DNA of 64,000 nucleotides. It comes from CAILUF01 sp964505265. Its GTDB lineage: Bacteria > Pseudomonadota > Alphaproteobacteria > Rickettsiales > UBA1997. Numbering within the stretch: the first letter of the stretch is position 1; each line of letters starts with the position of its first letter. Shown here piece by piece: positions 53,237 to 60,777 of the stretch. The position numbers and the translations under genes were made by a program. Under the pieces are notes generated by a model. The model had not been told where the DNA came from. It made no database searches and was given only the letters and a program-made list of their open reading frames with translations. The DNA lies in contig CAZDGN010000007.1 in NCBI GenBank assembly GCA_964505265.1, forward strand, positions 1-64,000. Direction: 5' to 3'.

Positions 53237-55060
53237 ATGCAACCAACTGATCTATCTCATGCCTTCCTAATATCTCAAGAATATGGCAATAAAATGGCTC
53301 TTTATGATCCAAATCAAAGAAAATTTCTTGACGATAGTATTTTTGCTGATATAAAAGATGGAAAATCATTTATTTTGATTGATACTAATGAAATTGGTGG
53401 TCAGAGGAAAATTGATGGTATGGAAGTCGGTCATTACACAGCATTAAATTTTAAAAATGATCAAGGTAAGTTAGTTGCATATTACACCGACTCAATTGGT
53501 GGTAATATACCTGATTTTATAAAAACTGAATTAAAAGAAAAAAATATTGATGTTATTGAATTAAAATGCCCAAAACAAGCAGAGCAAGATTGTTTTTATC
53601 ATTCATTATTCAATAGCCTTTATATCAAAGAAAACCAAAGCCCAACAATCCAAGAAATTCCTGAAAATGCACAAATAAATTATTTTGGTGAAAAATATAA
53701 TTTTAATCAATTCAAAGAATATTTTGATCGATTATATAACAATCGCGATATCACTATTAATGTTGATACCAATCAAGATATCACTCCTAGTGCTGAATCA
53801 GATAATAACTCTAATCAATCAAATCAAGGATTAAGAAAAAGTTTAATAATTCTTGGTGCTGGTGCTGTCACAGCAGCTACATTATTAGCTTTATACAGTG
53901 CTAACTCTAATAATGGAGACAATCCTACCACTGGCACTGATTTGATACCTTTTGAAGGTGGTTTAATGAGATTACTATCTTCCTCCTTAACCACATCAAT
54001 CACTACTGCTGCAACTGGGTTAACAGGAGCTGGTGCACAATTTTGGAAGCAAGCTCAAAATGATTTAAGAAAAGATGATCCATTTGCTTGTGGACCTAGT
54101 TCTTCAAATGGTAATTGTCTTCAAGAAACAACTCCTGAAGTAAATAACTCTGCTACTAATGCAACAGAATATACAGAAACTAGAGCTGAATATTCTCATA
54201 CTCCAACTACACCTGCAGCACCAACTACACCTGCAGCATCAGCAGCACCATCAGCTACATCTGCAGCATCAACTTCAGCATCAGCACCAACTTCACCTGT
54301 AGCACCAACTACACCTGCAGCACCAACTACATCTGCAGCATCAGAAGCAGCATCAACTTCATCATCATCAGCATCAGCACCAGCAGCACCAACTACATCA
54401 TCATCAGCACCAACTACACCTGCAGCACCAACAGCACCATCAGCTACATCTGCACCACCATCAGCACAAGCAACAGCAGAACCAACAACACCTGTAGCAT
54501 CAGCACCAGCAGCACCAACAGCACCATCAGCTACATCTGCAGCATCAACAACAACAACACCAACTCCACCGCCACCAGCACCAGCAGCAGCAACTTCATC
54601 ATCAGCATCAGCAACTTCATTTGCAGCAGCAACTTCATTTGCAGCATCAGCAGCAGCATCAGAAGCAGCATCAGCAGCAGCAACAGAAGCAGCATCAGCA
54701 GCAGCAACTACATATGCAGCTTCAGCAGCATTAACTCCATCTGCAGCAGCATTAACTACATCTGAAGCTCTTTATAATGCTCCTACCCCAACTCCAACTG
54801 GACCGAATGATGGAGGAGGTACACCTCCTTGGGTTATTCCAACTGCAGTTGTTGTTGGTGTTGCTGTATTTGGGGCTGGTGTTGTTGTTGGTCGTAGATT
54901 AAGTGGTGAAAAAGGAGATCCAAAAGTAAGTGTTGTAAGTAAAGATATACGTGGAGATCTTATCCATAAACGACAAGGTCCCCCCGCCAGCTCCACCGAA
55001 AACAGAGGCATCGATGCAGCACCAATTCAACCTACACAAACACAAATAACAGGAGCTTGA
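53237..55060 (+). CDS. Candidate CE-clan cysteine protease/acetyltransferase effector with Pro/Ala/Ser/Thr-rich stalk
   Basis: A 607-residue protein. Residues 60-130 carry an ordered set that fits CE-clan (Ulp1/YopJ-like) enzymes: His66 in VGHYTALNF, Asp85 in YYTDSIGG, Gln114 or Gln117, and Cys119 in QDCFYHSLF. No signal peptide is present. A hydrophobic segment lies at about 203-223 (SLIILGAGAVTAATLLALYSA), then a low-complexity Pro/Ala/Ser/Thr stretch at about 315-510, a second helix at about 530-550 (WVIPTAVVVGVAVFGAGVVVG) with RR behind it, and a polar end. Chlamydial deubiquitinases also combine a CE-clan domain, membrane helix and Pro-rich linker, so a host-directed effector is a fair inference. 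Not a recognised named family. Confidence 0.6.
   Translation: MQPTDLSHAFLISQEYGNKMALYDPNQRKFLDDSIFADIKDGKSFILIDTNEIGGQRKIDGMEVGHYTALNFKNDQGKLVAYYTDSIGGNIPDFIKTELKEKNIDVIELKCPKQAEQDCFYHSLFNSLYIKENQSPTIQEIPENAQINYFGEKYNFNQFKEYFDRLYNNRDITINVDTNQDITPSAESDNNSNQSNQGLRKSLIILGAGAVTAATLLALYSANSNNGDNPTTGTDLIPFEGGLMRLLSSSLTTSITTAATGLTGAGAQFWKQAQNDLRKDDPFACGPSSSNGNCLQETTPEVNNSATNATEYTETRAEYSHTPTTPAAPTTPAASAAPSATSAASTSASAPTSPVAPTTPAAPTTSAASEAASTSSSSASAPAAPTTSSSAPTTPAAPTAPSATSAPPSAQATAEPTTPVASAPAAPTAPSATSAASTTTTPTPPPPAPAAATSSSASATSFAAATSFAASAAASEAASAAATEAASAAATTYAASAALTPSAAALTTSEALYNAPTPTPTGPNDGGGTPPWVIPTAVVVGVAVFGAGVVVGRRLSGEKGDPKVSVVSKDIRGDLIHKRQGPPASSTENRGIDAAPIQPTQTQITGA
54190..54770 (+). repeat. Low-complexity GCA/ACA/CCA/TCA-rich region
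   Basis: About 580 bases of the gene are built from irregular repeats of short units coding Pro-Thr-Thr-Pro-Ala-Ala, Ser-Ala-Thr-Ser-Ala-Ala and similar, using few codons (GCA, CCA, ACA/ACT, TCA). Segments such as CCAACTACACCTGCAGCA recur several times. The base composition is plainly different from flanking genes. Such DNA is prone to copy-number change by slippage or recombination, all in multiples of three. Confidence 0.9.
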
Positions 55061-55106
55061 TGCTAAATTTTTAAATTTTATATATTCTCATCTTGAATAT
55101 ATATTG

Positions 55107-55138
55107 ACTAGCTCTCTTTTTTAGAGAGCTAGTTTTTT
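55107..55138 (+). terminator. Strong rho-independent terminator
   Basis: ACTAGCTCTCT (55107-55117) pairs perfectly with AGAGAGCTAGT (55123-55133) around a 5-T loop and is followed by a T run to 55138. It lies 47 bases after the stop of the CE-clan candidate and ends that plus-strand unit. Confidence 0.92.
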
Positions 55139-55245
55139 ATAATATAATTTTAAATTTATATCTCTAGGAAAATTTTTAACACTTAATACATCTTAGAACC
55201 AAAATTTACAATACAATAAATTATATAAGAGAGATTTAAAAAAAT

Positions 55246-57318
55246 TTACCACTCCATTTTAATTCCCGTCATAATTTGACGAAGATTAGCTGGATAATAA
55301 ATTGCTGGATTATTGTTTGTCGAAGTTGACAACGCATCAATTGTTGGCGAATATTTTTTATTAAATATATTCTTTAAATCCAAGTAAATTGCCAAATTTT
55401 TATTAAACTTAAATCCAGAATTAACTGACCAAACTATGTAGTTTGAGGTTTTAACATTATTTTTGCTGTCAGCAAAGAAACCAAATGGCACAAACTCAAA
55501 ATTTGGAGTTAAATAAAATCCGGAATTATTTTCATATTTTAATTCAGTTCGAATGAAATGTTTCGGGGCTCCAGGAATAATATTATCGCCATAAACCTTA
55601 TCATTTTTAAAGCGAAAATCATTGAAATTATAAACCATTCGCCCGCTCAATTTATCGCCAAATAAATTATTATTTTTAGCATTTTTAAAAATATTTTTAA
55701 CAAGCACCACATCAATCCCAGCCTCAATTCCTTGATGCATAGTTTTGTTTGCATTGATAGCTTGTGTCACATTGGGGGCAATAGTGTAAAGCATTAACTC
55801 ATCTCGCAAAATTGAATGATATAATGCTATATCAAAATTTACATCACGGTTATGTCTTCTTGTGCCAATTTCAAAATTATATGATTTTTGGGCTTTAATA
55901 TCCGCTAAACCTGAAGCCATAGTTTGACGAAGCTCAGTAAAAGTTGGCGGTTCGAAAGAACCACTAAAATTACTAAAAATTTCAGTGTCTTTGTCAAAAT
56001 TATAAACTCCACCAATCTTTGGCGAAATCCCAAAATATTGTCTATCGCCACTTTGATTGCCATCACTTAAAAAACGATCCTTAAAATTTCGATTTGCATT
56101 TAAAAATTGTGAAGCCAAAATCATAGAAAATCTTGGAGTTAATTGGATTTTATTTTCAACAAAGAAAATTACATTTTTAGATTTTTCATCACCTTTTTGA
56201 GTCATGTCAGTGGCTCTTCCTCCTTGATTGATAAATCTCTTAGAGTTAGTTAGACCATAACTAATATTTAGCCCAAGATTTAATTCATTTTTATGATCAA
56301 ATAATTTATGATTAATTTTACCATCGCCAAAAAAGCCAAAATTATAAGTTTTTTGGTCAACAACCTGAAAAATCGGATGATCTAAATCTTTTAAATTGGT
56401 GTAAAATCCAAAATTATAAATTTTATTTTCATCAACAAAACTAGTTTTATTGGCTAGTCGAATTTGATTAAAATTTCTTTCCTGTTTGTTATTAATATTG
56501 GCAATATTAGCTTGTTTCGGGTTCTCGCGCATTTGAGTTTTGGTAAGTGCACCCGCCATTTCCAAATTCGAATTAACAAAAGTTAAAAAGGTGCGATTTT
56601 CTAAATTTTTATTTATTCGATAGCCAAAATTATTATAAAATTTTGCATCAGCTTGATTATTTTGCTTTCTAAATCCATCGCTTTTCATCGTTGATAATGA
56701 CGAGTAATAATCAAAATTTCCCTTGACCATACCACTTGAGATATGTCCGCGATAAGTGCCAAAACTTCCGGCTTCTGCCCTAATTTTTAAGGCATTAGCA
56801 TTATATCCAGTTGGCGAGACAAAATTAATGGCACCACCAAGAGAAGCCGAGCCTAAATGAAAACCACTTGCTCCTTTAAAAATTTCAATATGATCAAAAG
56901 CTAGTGGATCCATATCCTGAAAATCCGCACTACCATCTGCTAAGTTAATTGGCACACCATCTTGATATAAATTAATTCCACGTAAATGAAAATTTCTGGA
57001 TAAGCCCGATCCGCGAATCGACAACCTAGCCTCTTGCCCAGTTTTTACTTGAGCTAAAACACCAGGTGCATAATCAAAAATATCCTTAACATTAATTGCA
57101 AAATTATTTTGTAAATCCACTTTATCAACCACAGAAACAGCACCAGAATTTTTTTTCAAATTTGCTATAAAATTTTCGCTATCATTTACCGATAGAGCCT
57201 TTTTATTGGCGATTACATTGATAGTTGGTAAGGTTTTATTTTTATCAAGATTTTGCGCTAAAATGCTATTAGTAAAAATAAAAAAAATCAAAATAAAATT
57301 CGGTAAAATTTTTTTCAT
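55246..57318 (-). CDS. TonB-dependent outer-membrane receptor
   Basis: A 690-residue receptor for energised uptake, typically of iron complexes or vitamins. It has a signal peptide (about 1-21, ILA-QNL), a possible TonB box (TINVIA), a plug domain (INVKDIFDYAPGV, RLSIRGSGLSRNFHLRGI, IEIFKGASGFHLGSASLGGAINF) and a 22-strand-type barrel ending GIKMEW with a final aromatic residue. The ligand is unknown; FecA-like ferric-siderophore receptors are similar in layout. It is a single gene; TonB-ExbBD are not in the window. Such receptors are uncommon in obligate intracellular Rickettsiales. Confidence 0.92.
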   Translation of the reverse strand: MKKILPNFILIFFIFTNSILAQNLDKNKTLPTINVIANKKALSVNDSENFIANLKKNSGAVSVVDKVDLQNNFAINVKDIFDYAPGVLAQVKTGQEARLSIRGSGLSRNFHLRGINLYQDGVPINLADGSADFQDMDPLAFDHIEIFKGASGFHLGSASLGGAINFVSPTGYNANALKIRAEAGSFGTYRGHISSGMVKGNFDYYSSLSTMKSDGFRKQNNQADAKFYNNFGYRINKNLENRTFLTFVNSNLEMAGALTKTQMRENPKQANIANINNKQERNFNQIRLANKTSFVDENKIYNFGFYTNLKDLDHPIFQVVDQKTYNFGFFGDGKINHKLFDHKNELNLGLNISYGLTNSKRFINQGGRATDMTQKGDEKSKNVIFFVENKIQLTPRFSMILASQFLNANRNFKDRFLSDGNQSGDRQYFGISPKIGGVYNFDKDTEIFSNFSGSFEPPTFTELRQTMASGLADIKAQKSYNFEIGTRRHNRDVNFDIALYHSILRDELMLYTIAPNVTQAINANKTMHQGIEAGIDVVLVKNIFKNAKNNNLFGDKLSGRMVYNFNDFRFKNDKVYGDNIIPGAPKHFIRTELKYENNSGFYLTPNFEFVPFGFFADSKNNVKTSNYIVWSVNSGFKFNKNLAIYLDLKNIFNKKYSPTIDALSTSTNNNPAIYYPANLRQIMTGIKMEW

Positions 57319-57348
57319 AAAATATTTTTTAGATTAATTTATTTTATA

Positions 57349-57388
57349 ATTATAGCTAAAAAAATTTATAAAAAATTGGACAAATTGT
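57349..57388 (-). promoter_or_regulatory. Possible promoter/operator of the TonB-dependent receptor
   Basis: On the minus strand TATAAT (57354-57349) lies about 30 bases before the start codon, and a short inverted repeat GACAA-T-TTGTC sits at about 57379-57389. The spacing to a -35 is not convincing, and the repeat matches no iron box I can name. Reported as a weak candidate. Confidence 0.2.
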
Positions 57389-57421
57389 CTCACCTAAATT
57401 TGATAGAATTTAAAAATTTAC

Positions 57422-57457
57422 AAAAAAAAAGTCGTAAAGGACGAATCCTTTACGACT
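57422..57457 (-). terminator. Rho-independent terminator of groES-groEL
   Basis: Read on the minus strand, AGTCGTAAAGGA (57457-57446) pairs perfectly with TCCTTTACGACT (57441-57430) around a TTCG tetraloop, followed by eight T (57429-57422). It lies 25 bases after the groEL stop. A 12-bp stem with a UUCG loop and U tract is a textbook intrinsic terminator. Confidence 0.95.
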
Positions 57458-57482
57458 AAAAATATTTTTTTAAAATGTTGGT

Positions 57483-59126
57483 TTAGAACATTCCGCCACC
57501 AGGCATTCCACCATGGCCACCTGCCATAGGGTTTGGAGCTGACTCATCTTTCTTTTCAATGATGGCACATTCAGTTGTAATTAATAATCCTGCAACTGAT
57601 GAAGCATCTTGTAAAGCGGTGCGAACAACTTTAGTTGGGTCAACGATTCCAGCTTTGAACATATCGCCATATTTGTTATTTTGTGCATCATAACCATATG
57701 AAGCATCTGCTTTGTTCAAAACTTCATTGGCAACTACAGCGCCGTCAAAACCAGCATTTTCAGCAATTTGACGAATTGGTGATTGAACCACTTTTTTGAT
57801 AATATTGATACCAACATTTTGTTCATCATTGGCACCTTTTAATTTATCAAGCACTCTGCCCGCATATAACAAGGCTGAACCACCACCAGCAACAATACCT
57901 TCTTGCATTGCAGCTTTAGTTGCAGCCAAGGCATCGTCAACACGATCCTTTTTTTCTTTAACTTCAACTTCAGTGGCTCCACCAACTTTAATGATGGCAA
58001 CACCGCCAGAAAGTTTAGCTAATCTTTCTTGTAATTTTTCACGATCATAATCAGAAGTTGTTTCTTCGATTTGGGCTTTAATTGAAGCACAGCGAGCTTT
58101 AACATCGGTTGATTTACCAGAACCATCGACGATGGTGGTATTTTCTTTATCAACGATAATTTTTTTAGCTTGACCAAGTTGTTTTACTCCAACATTTTCA
58201 AGCTTCATACCTAAATCTTCGGAAATTAATTGTCCACCAGTTAAAACTGCAATATCTTCCATAATTGATTTACGACGATCGCCAAAACCTGGGGCTTTAA
58301 CTGCACAAACTTTTAAACCACCTCTTAAACGATTTACCACCAAAGCGGCAAGAGCTTCACCCTCGACATCTTCAGCGATAATTAATAATGGACGACCAGA
58401 TTGAACAACGGCTTCAAGCATAGGAACCATTGGTTGTAAATTGGAAATCTTTTTTTCAAATAATAAAATTAAGGCATTTTCCATTTCTACCGTCATTTTC
58501 TCGGCATTAGTTACGAAATATGGCGATAAATAACCGCGATCAAATTTCATACCCTCAACCACATCGACTTCAAACTCAAGTCCTTTAGCTTCTTCAACCG
58601 TGATTGGGCTATCAGCACCAACTTTTTGAACAGCATCAGCGATTTTGCTACCAACTTCAACATCGCCATTGGCAGAGATGGTGGCAACTTGAGCAATCTC
58701 GTCTTTATTGCTAACTTTTTTACTCATTTTGCCAAGCTCTTTAACCACCGCGTCAACGGCTAAATCAATACCACGTTTTAAATCCATTGGATTGATTCCA
58801 GCAGCCACTGATTTGATTCCCTCACGCACAATTGATTGAGCAAGAACTGTTGATGTTGTGGTGCCGTCACCAGCGATATCATTGGTTTTAGAGGCAACTT
58901 CTTTAATCATTTGTGCCCCAAGATTTTGAAATTTATCAGCTAACTCAATTTCTTTTGCAACTGTAACACCATCTTTGGTTATTCTTGGTGCTCCAAATGA
59001 TTTTTCAATAACTACATTACGACCTTTTGGCCCTAATGTTACTTTTACCGCATTGGCAATAACATCAACACCTTCAACGATTTTGGTGCGGGCGTCAGTG
59101 CCAAATAAAATTTCTTTTGCAGACAT
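57483..59126 (-). CDS. groL: Chaperonin GroEL
   Basis: GroEL is the 60-kDa chaperonin that folds proteins with GroES. The 547-residue length is standard, with VTLGPKGRNVVIEKSFGAP, AGDGTTTSTVLAQ (ATP site) and the flexible Gly/Met-rich tail GGMPGGGMF. The ATG has CGGAGA six bases upstream. It follows groES by 21 bp in the usual order. Confidence 0.98.
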   Translation of the reverse strand: MSAKEILFGTDARTKIVEGVDVIANAVKVTLGPKGRNVVIEKSFGAPRITKDGVTVAKEIELADKFQNLGAQMIKEVASKTNDIAGDGTTTSTVLAQSIVREGIKSVAAGINPMDLKRGIDLAVDAVVKELGKMSKKVSNKDEIAQVATISANGDVEVGSKIADAVQKVGADSPITVEEAKGLEFEVDVVEGMKFDRGYLSPYFVTNAEKMTVEMENALILLFEKKISNLQPMVPMLEAVVQSGRPLLIIAEDVEGEALAALVVNRLRGGLKVCAVKAPGFGDRRKSIMEDIAVLTGGQLISEDLGMKLENVGVKQLGQAKKIIVDKENTTIVDGSGKSTDVKARCASIKAQIEETTSDYDREKLQERLAKLSGGVAIIKVGGATEVEVKEKKDRVDDALAATKAAMQEGIVAGGGSALLYAGRVLDKLKGANDEQNVGINIIKKVVQSPIRQIAENAGFDGAVVANEVLNKADASYGYDAQNNKYGDMFKAGIVDPTKVVRTALQDASSVAGLLITTECAIIEKKDESAPNPMAGGHGGMPGGGMF

Positions 59127-59147
59127 ATTTTCTCCGTTTTAAATTAA

Positions 59148-59441
59148 TTATTTCTTTTTAATGATTGCTAAAATGTCGGTTTCTTTAAGAATGATTAATT
59201 CTTTACCGTCAACCTTAACTTCAGTTCCACCCCATTTTGCAAATAAAATGTGATCGCCTTTTTTAACATCAAGCGGGATTCTTTTTCCGTGATCATCTCT
59301 TGAACCCTCACCTACCGCTACAACTTTACCCTCAGCCGGTTTTTCTTTGGCGGTATCAGGGATAATTATGCCTCCAGCAGTTTTGCTTTCAGCTTCAACG
59401 CGCTCAACAAGAACGCCATTATGAAGAGGAATTATTTCCAT
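59148..59441 (-). CDS. groS: Co-chaperonin GroES
   Basis: The 97-residue heptamer-forming lid of GroEL. Hallmarks are the start IIPLHNGVLVERVEAESKT, the mobile loop GGIIIPDTAKEKP, and VKKGDHILFAKWGGTEVKVDG. It is the first gene of the groE operon; the upstream region has no CIRCE element (TTAGCACTC-N9-GAGTGCTAA). Confidence 0.98.
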   Translation of the reverse strand: MEIIPLHNGVLVERVEAESKTAGGIIIPDTAKEKPAEGKVVAVGEGSRDDHGKRIPLDVKKGDHILFAKWGGTEVKVDGKELIILKETDILAIIKKK

Positions 59442-59475
59442 ATTTAAATAAATGTTAATTTAGGATTAATAAATT

Positions 59476-59493
59476 GATTCCGCGATTGGAATC
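59476..59493 (-). promoter_or_regulatory. Hairpin in the groE leader
   Basis: GATTCC and GGAATC form a 6-bp stem with a 6-base loop, about 35-50 bases before the groES ATG. It could be the end of a grxC terminator without a T run, or a structure in the groE leader. Its function is open. Confidence 0.3.
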
Positions 59494-59542
59494 TATAAAA
59501 AATTTTAATTTCAATAAAAGAAATCAAAATTTCTAAATGTAA

Positions 59543-59570
59543 ACATAGTTTAAAATAATTTTCTTACAAG
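59543..59570 (-). promoter_or_regulatory. Possible heat-shock (RpoH-type) promoter of groES-groEL
   Basis: On the minus strand CTTGTA (59570-59565) is followed after 16 bases by CTATGT (59548-59543). This resembles the alphaproteobacterial RpoH pattern (CTTGAA ... CCTATNT) with mismatches. Position, about 100 bases before groES, is plausible. Confidence 0.35.
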
Positions 59571-59587
59571 GGTTATATTTAAAAAAT

Positions 59588-59842
59588 TTAATCTTGTAAA
59601 ATTTTATCGAGCTTACCTTCGCTTTCTAAAGCATATAAATCATCGCATCCGCCCACATGAAAATCGCCAATAAAAATTTGTGGAACCGTCATTCTGCCAT
59701 TAGCTTTTTTAATCATTTCTTGCTTTTGTTCATCGGTGGTAATTTTAATTTCTTCATAAACCGCACCCTTTCTTTGTAATAAATTTTTCGCCTTAACACA
59801 ATAAGGACAAACATCTTTGCTATAAATAATAATTTTTTTCAT
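59588..59842 (-). CDS. grxC: Glutaredoxin 3
   Basis: An 84-residue glutathione-dependent dithiol oxidoreductase with active site CPYC (Cys12 and Cys15), TVPQIFIGDFHVGGCDDL and a C-terminal GKLDKIL. It lies 6 bp after the 165-residue lipoprotein gene and is probably part of the same transcript. Confidence 0.95.
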   Translation of the reverse strand: MKKIIIYSKDVCPYCVKAKNLLQRKGAVYEEIKITTDEQKQEMIKKANGRMTVPQIFIGDFHVGGCDDLYALESEGKLDKILQD

Positions 59843-59848
59843 AAATAT

Positions 59849-60346
59849 TTAACGTTGAGTTAATGAACCACGATTTCCACTTTGCTCCATACCGTAAGAA
59901 TAAGTTGGCGGAACATAATATTGGTCGGCATCATATTGTTGATAATATGGAGAAGGAGGAATAGCATAAGGGTTCGAATAAAATCTGGAACCTGCATTTG
60001 GATAAACTTGATAAGGTGCGGAAGCATAAGAAGGCGGATAATATTGTGCTGGATAAGGCGGTTGATATTGCTGTGCAGGCATTTGTCCTTGATACATTCC
60101 TGCCTGATTAATCATTGGTGAACCACCCATTTGTCCACCACCTAATTGAGCCTGACGATAATAGTAATCGGCACTATATTTGGCTCTAGGGTCAAAAGCT
60201 GGGGCTGAACCCGGCTCAAATCCAACCGAATTATACAAGGTTTCGTTATCATATTTATCGTGAGAACAACTAGCAATACTAAAACTAAGCCATAAAAATA
60301 GAATGATAATTCGCCAATTTATATTAAATTTTTCCCGAATTTTCAT
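59849..60346 (-). CDS. Tyr/Pro/Gln-rich lipoprotein, larger paralogue
   Basis: A 165-residue protein with a signal peptide and lipobox SIASCSHD (Cys27). The mature part is rich in Tyr, Pro, Gln, Ala and Gly, with repeated YYPP-, PYPAQYYPP- and YYVPP-type motifs and a Met/Gly-rich middle (QLGGGQMGGSPMINQ). It shares the SNPYAIP and ADQYYVPP segments with its neighbour, so the two arose by duplication. No function is known; such sequence is likely unfolded and may be surface exposed or periplasmic. Confidence 0.75.
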   Translation of the reverse strand: MKIREKFNINWRIIILFLWLSFSIASCSHDKYDNETLYNSVGFEPGSAPAFDPRAKYSADYYYRQAQLGGGQMGGSPMINQAGMYQGQMPAQQYQPPYPAQYYPPSYASAPYQVYPNAGSRFYSNPYAIPPSPYYQQYDADQYYVPPTYSYGMEQSGNRGSLTQR

Positions 60347-60349
60347 GAC

Positions 60350-60640
60350 TTAATATTTATCGTTAGCGGGACTATTTTGATTTCTTTCAACATTATAATA
60401 GCTTGAAGGGGGAACATAATATTGGTCAGAATCATAATAAGGTGTTGCATATTGTTGTGGCAAGGCATATGGGTTGCTATAAGCCCTTGAATTGGGTTGA
60501 TAATATGGTTGGTTATAGCCTCGATAATATTGAGGCTGTTGATATTGATAATATCTTGGTGCATTGGCATTAGAAAAATCATTATTGCGTGAACAAGATG
60601 CAATTATACAAAGCATAATGATTAAAAAGCATTTGCGCAT
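60350..60640 (-). CDS. Tyr/Pro/Gln-rich lipoprotein, smaller paralogue
   Basis: A 96-residue protein with a signal peptide and lipobox CIIASCSRN (Cys at about 16). The rest repeats YQYQQPQYY, YNQPYYQPN, SNPYALPQQ and SDQYYVPP. The last two also occur in the next gene, which starts 3 bp after this one ends. Together with grxC they form a minus-strand operon divergent from ribD. No family was recognised. Confidence 0.75.
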   Translation of the reverse strand: MRKCFLIIMLCIIASCSRNNDFSNANAPRYYQYQQPQYYRGYNQPYYQPNSRAYSNPYALPQQYATPYYDSDQYYVPPSSYYNVERNQNSPANDKY

Positions 60641-60777
60641 TTTAAAAAATATTTAACTTTTAATCATTTAAATAAAATAAAGAAATTTAAAATCCTTACA
60701 CAATAAAAATATGCTTTTACAAAACTAATTTCAAGATATATTATTTATAAAAATTTTAAAAATAATTTTGGCAACAT

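Noticed and set aside
54772..55011. Minus-strand frame of 79 codons opposite the CE-clan candidate
   Set aside because: It is a shadow of the Pro/Gly/Val-rich coding sequence with no independent support.
57796..58050. Plus-strand frame opposite groEL
   Set aside because: It is the complement of a highly conserved gene and has no start context.
59443..59587. CIRCE operator upstream of groES
   Set aside because: No TTAGCACTC-N9-GAGTGCTAA pattern or close variant is present.
60343..60603. Overlapping minus-strand frame of 86 codons (Met/Ile/His-rich)
   Set aside because: It is an alternative frame of the small Tyr/Pro-rich lipoprotein gene, which has a signal peptide and a paralogue.
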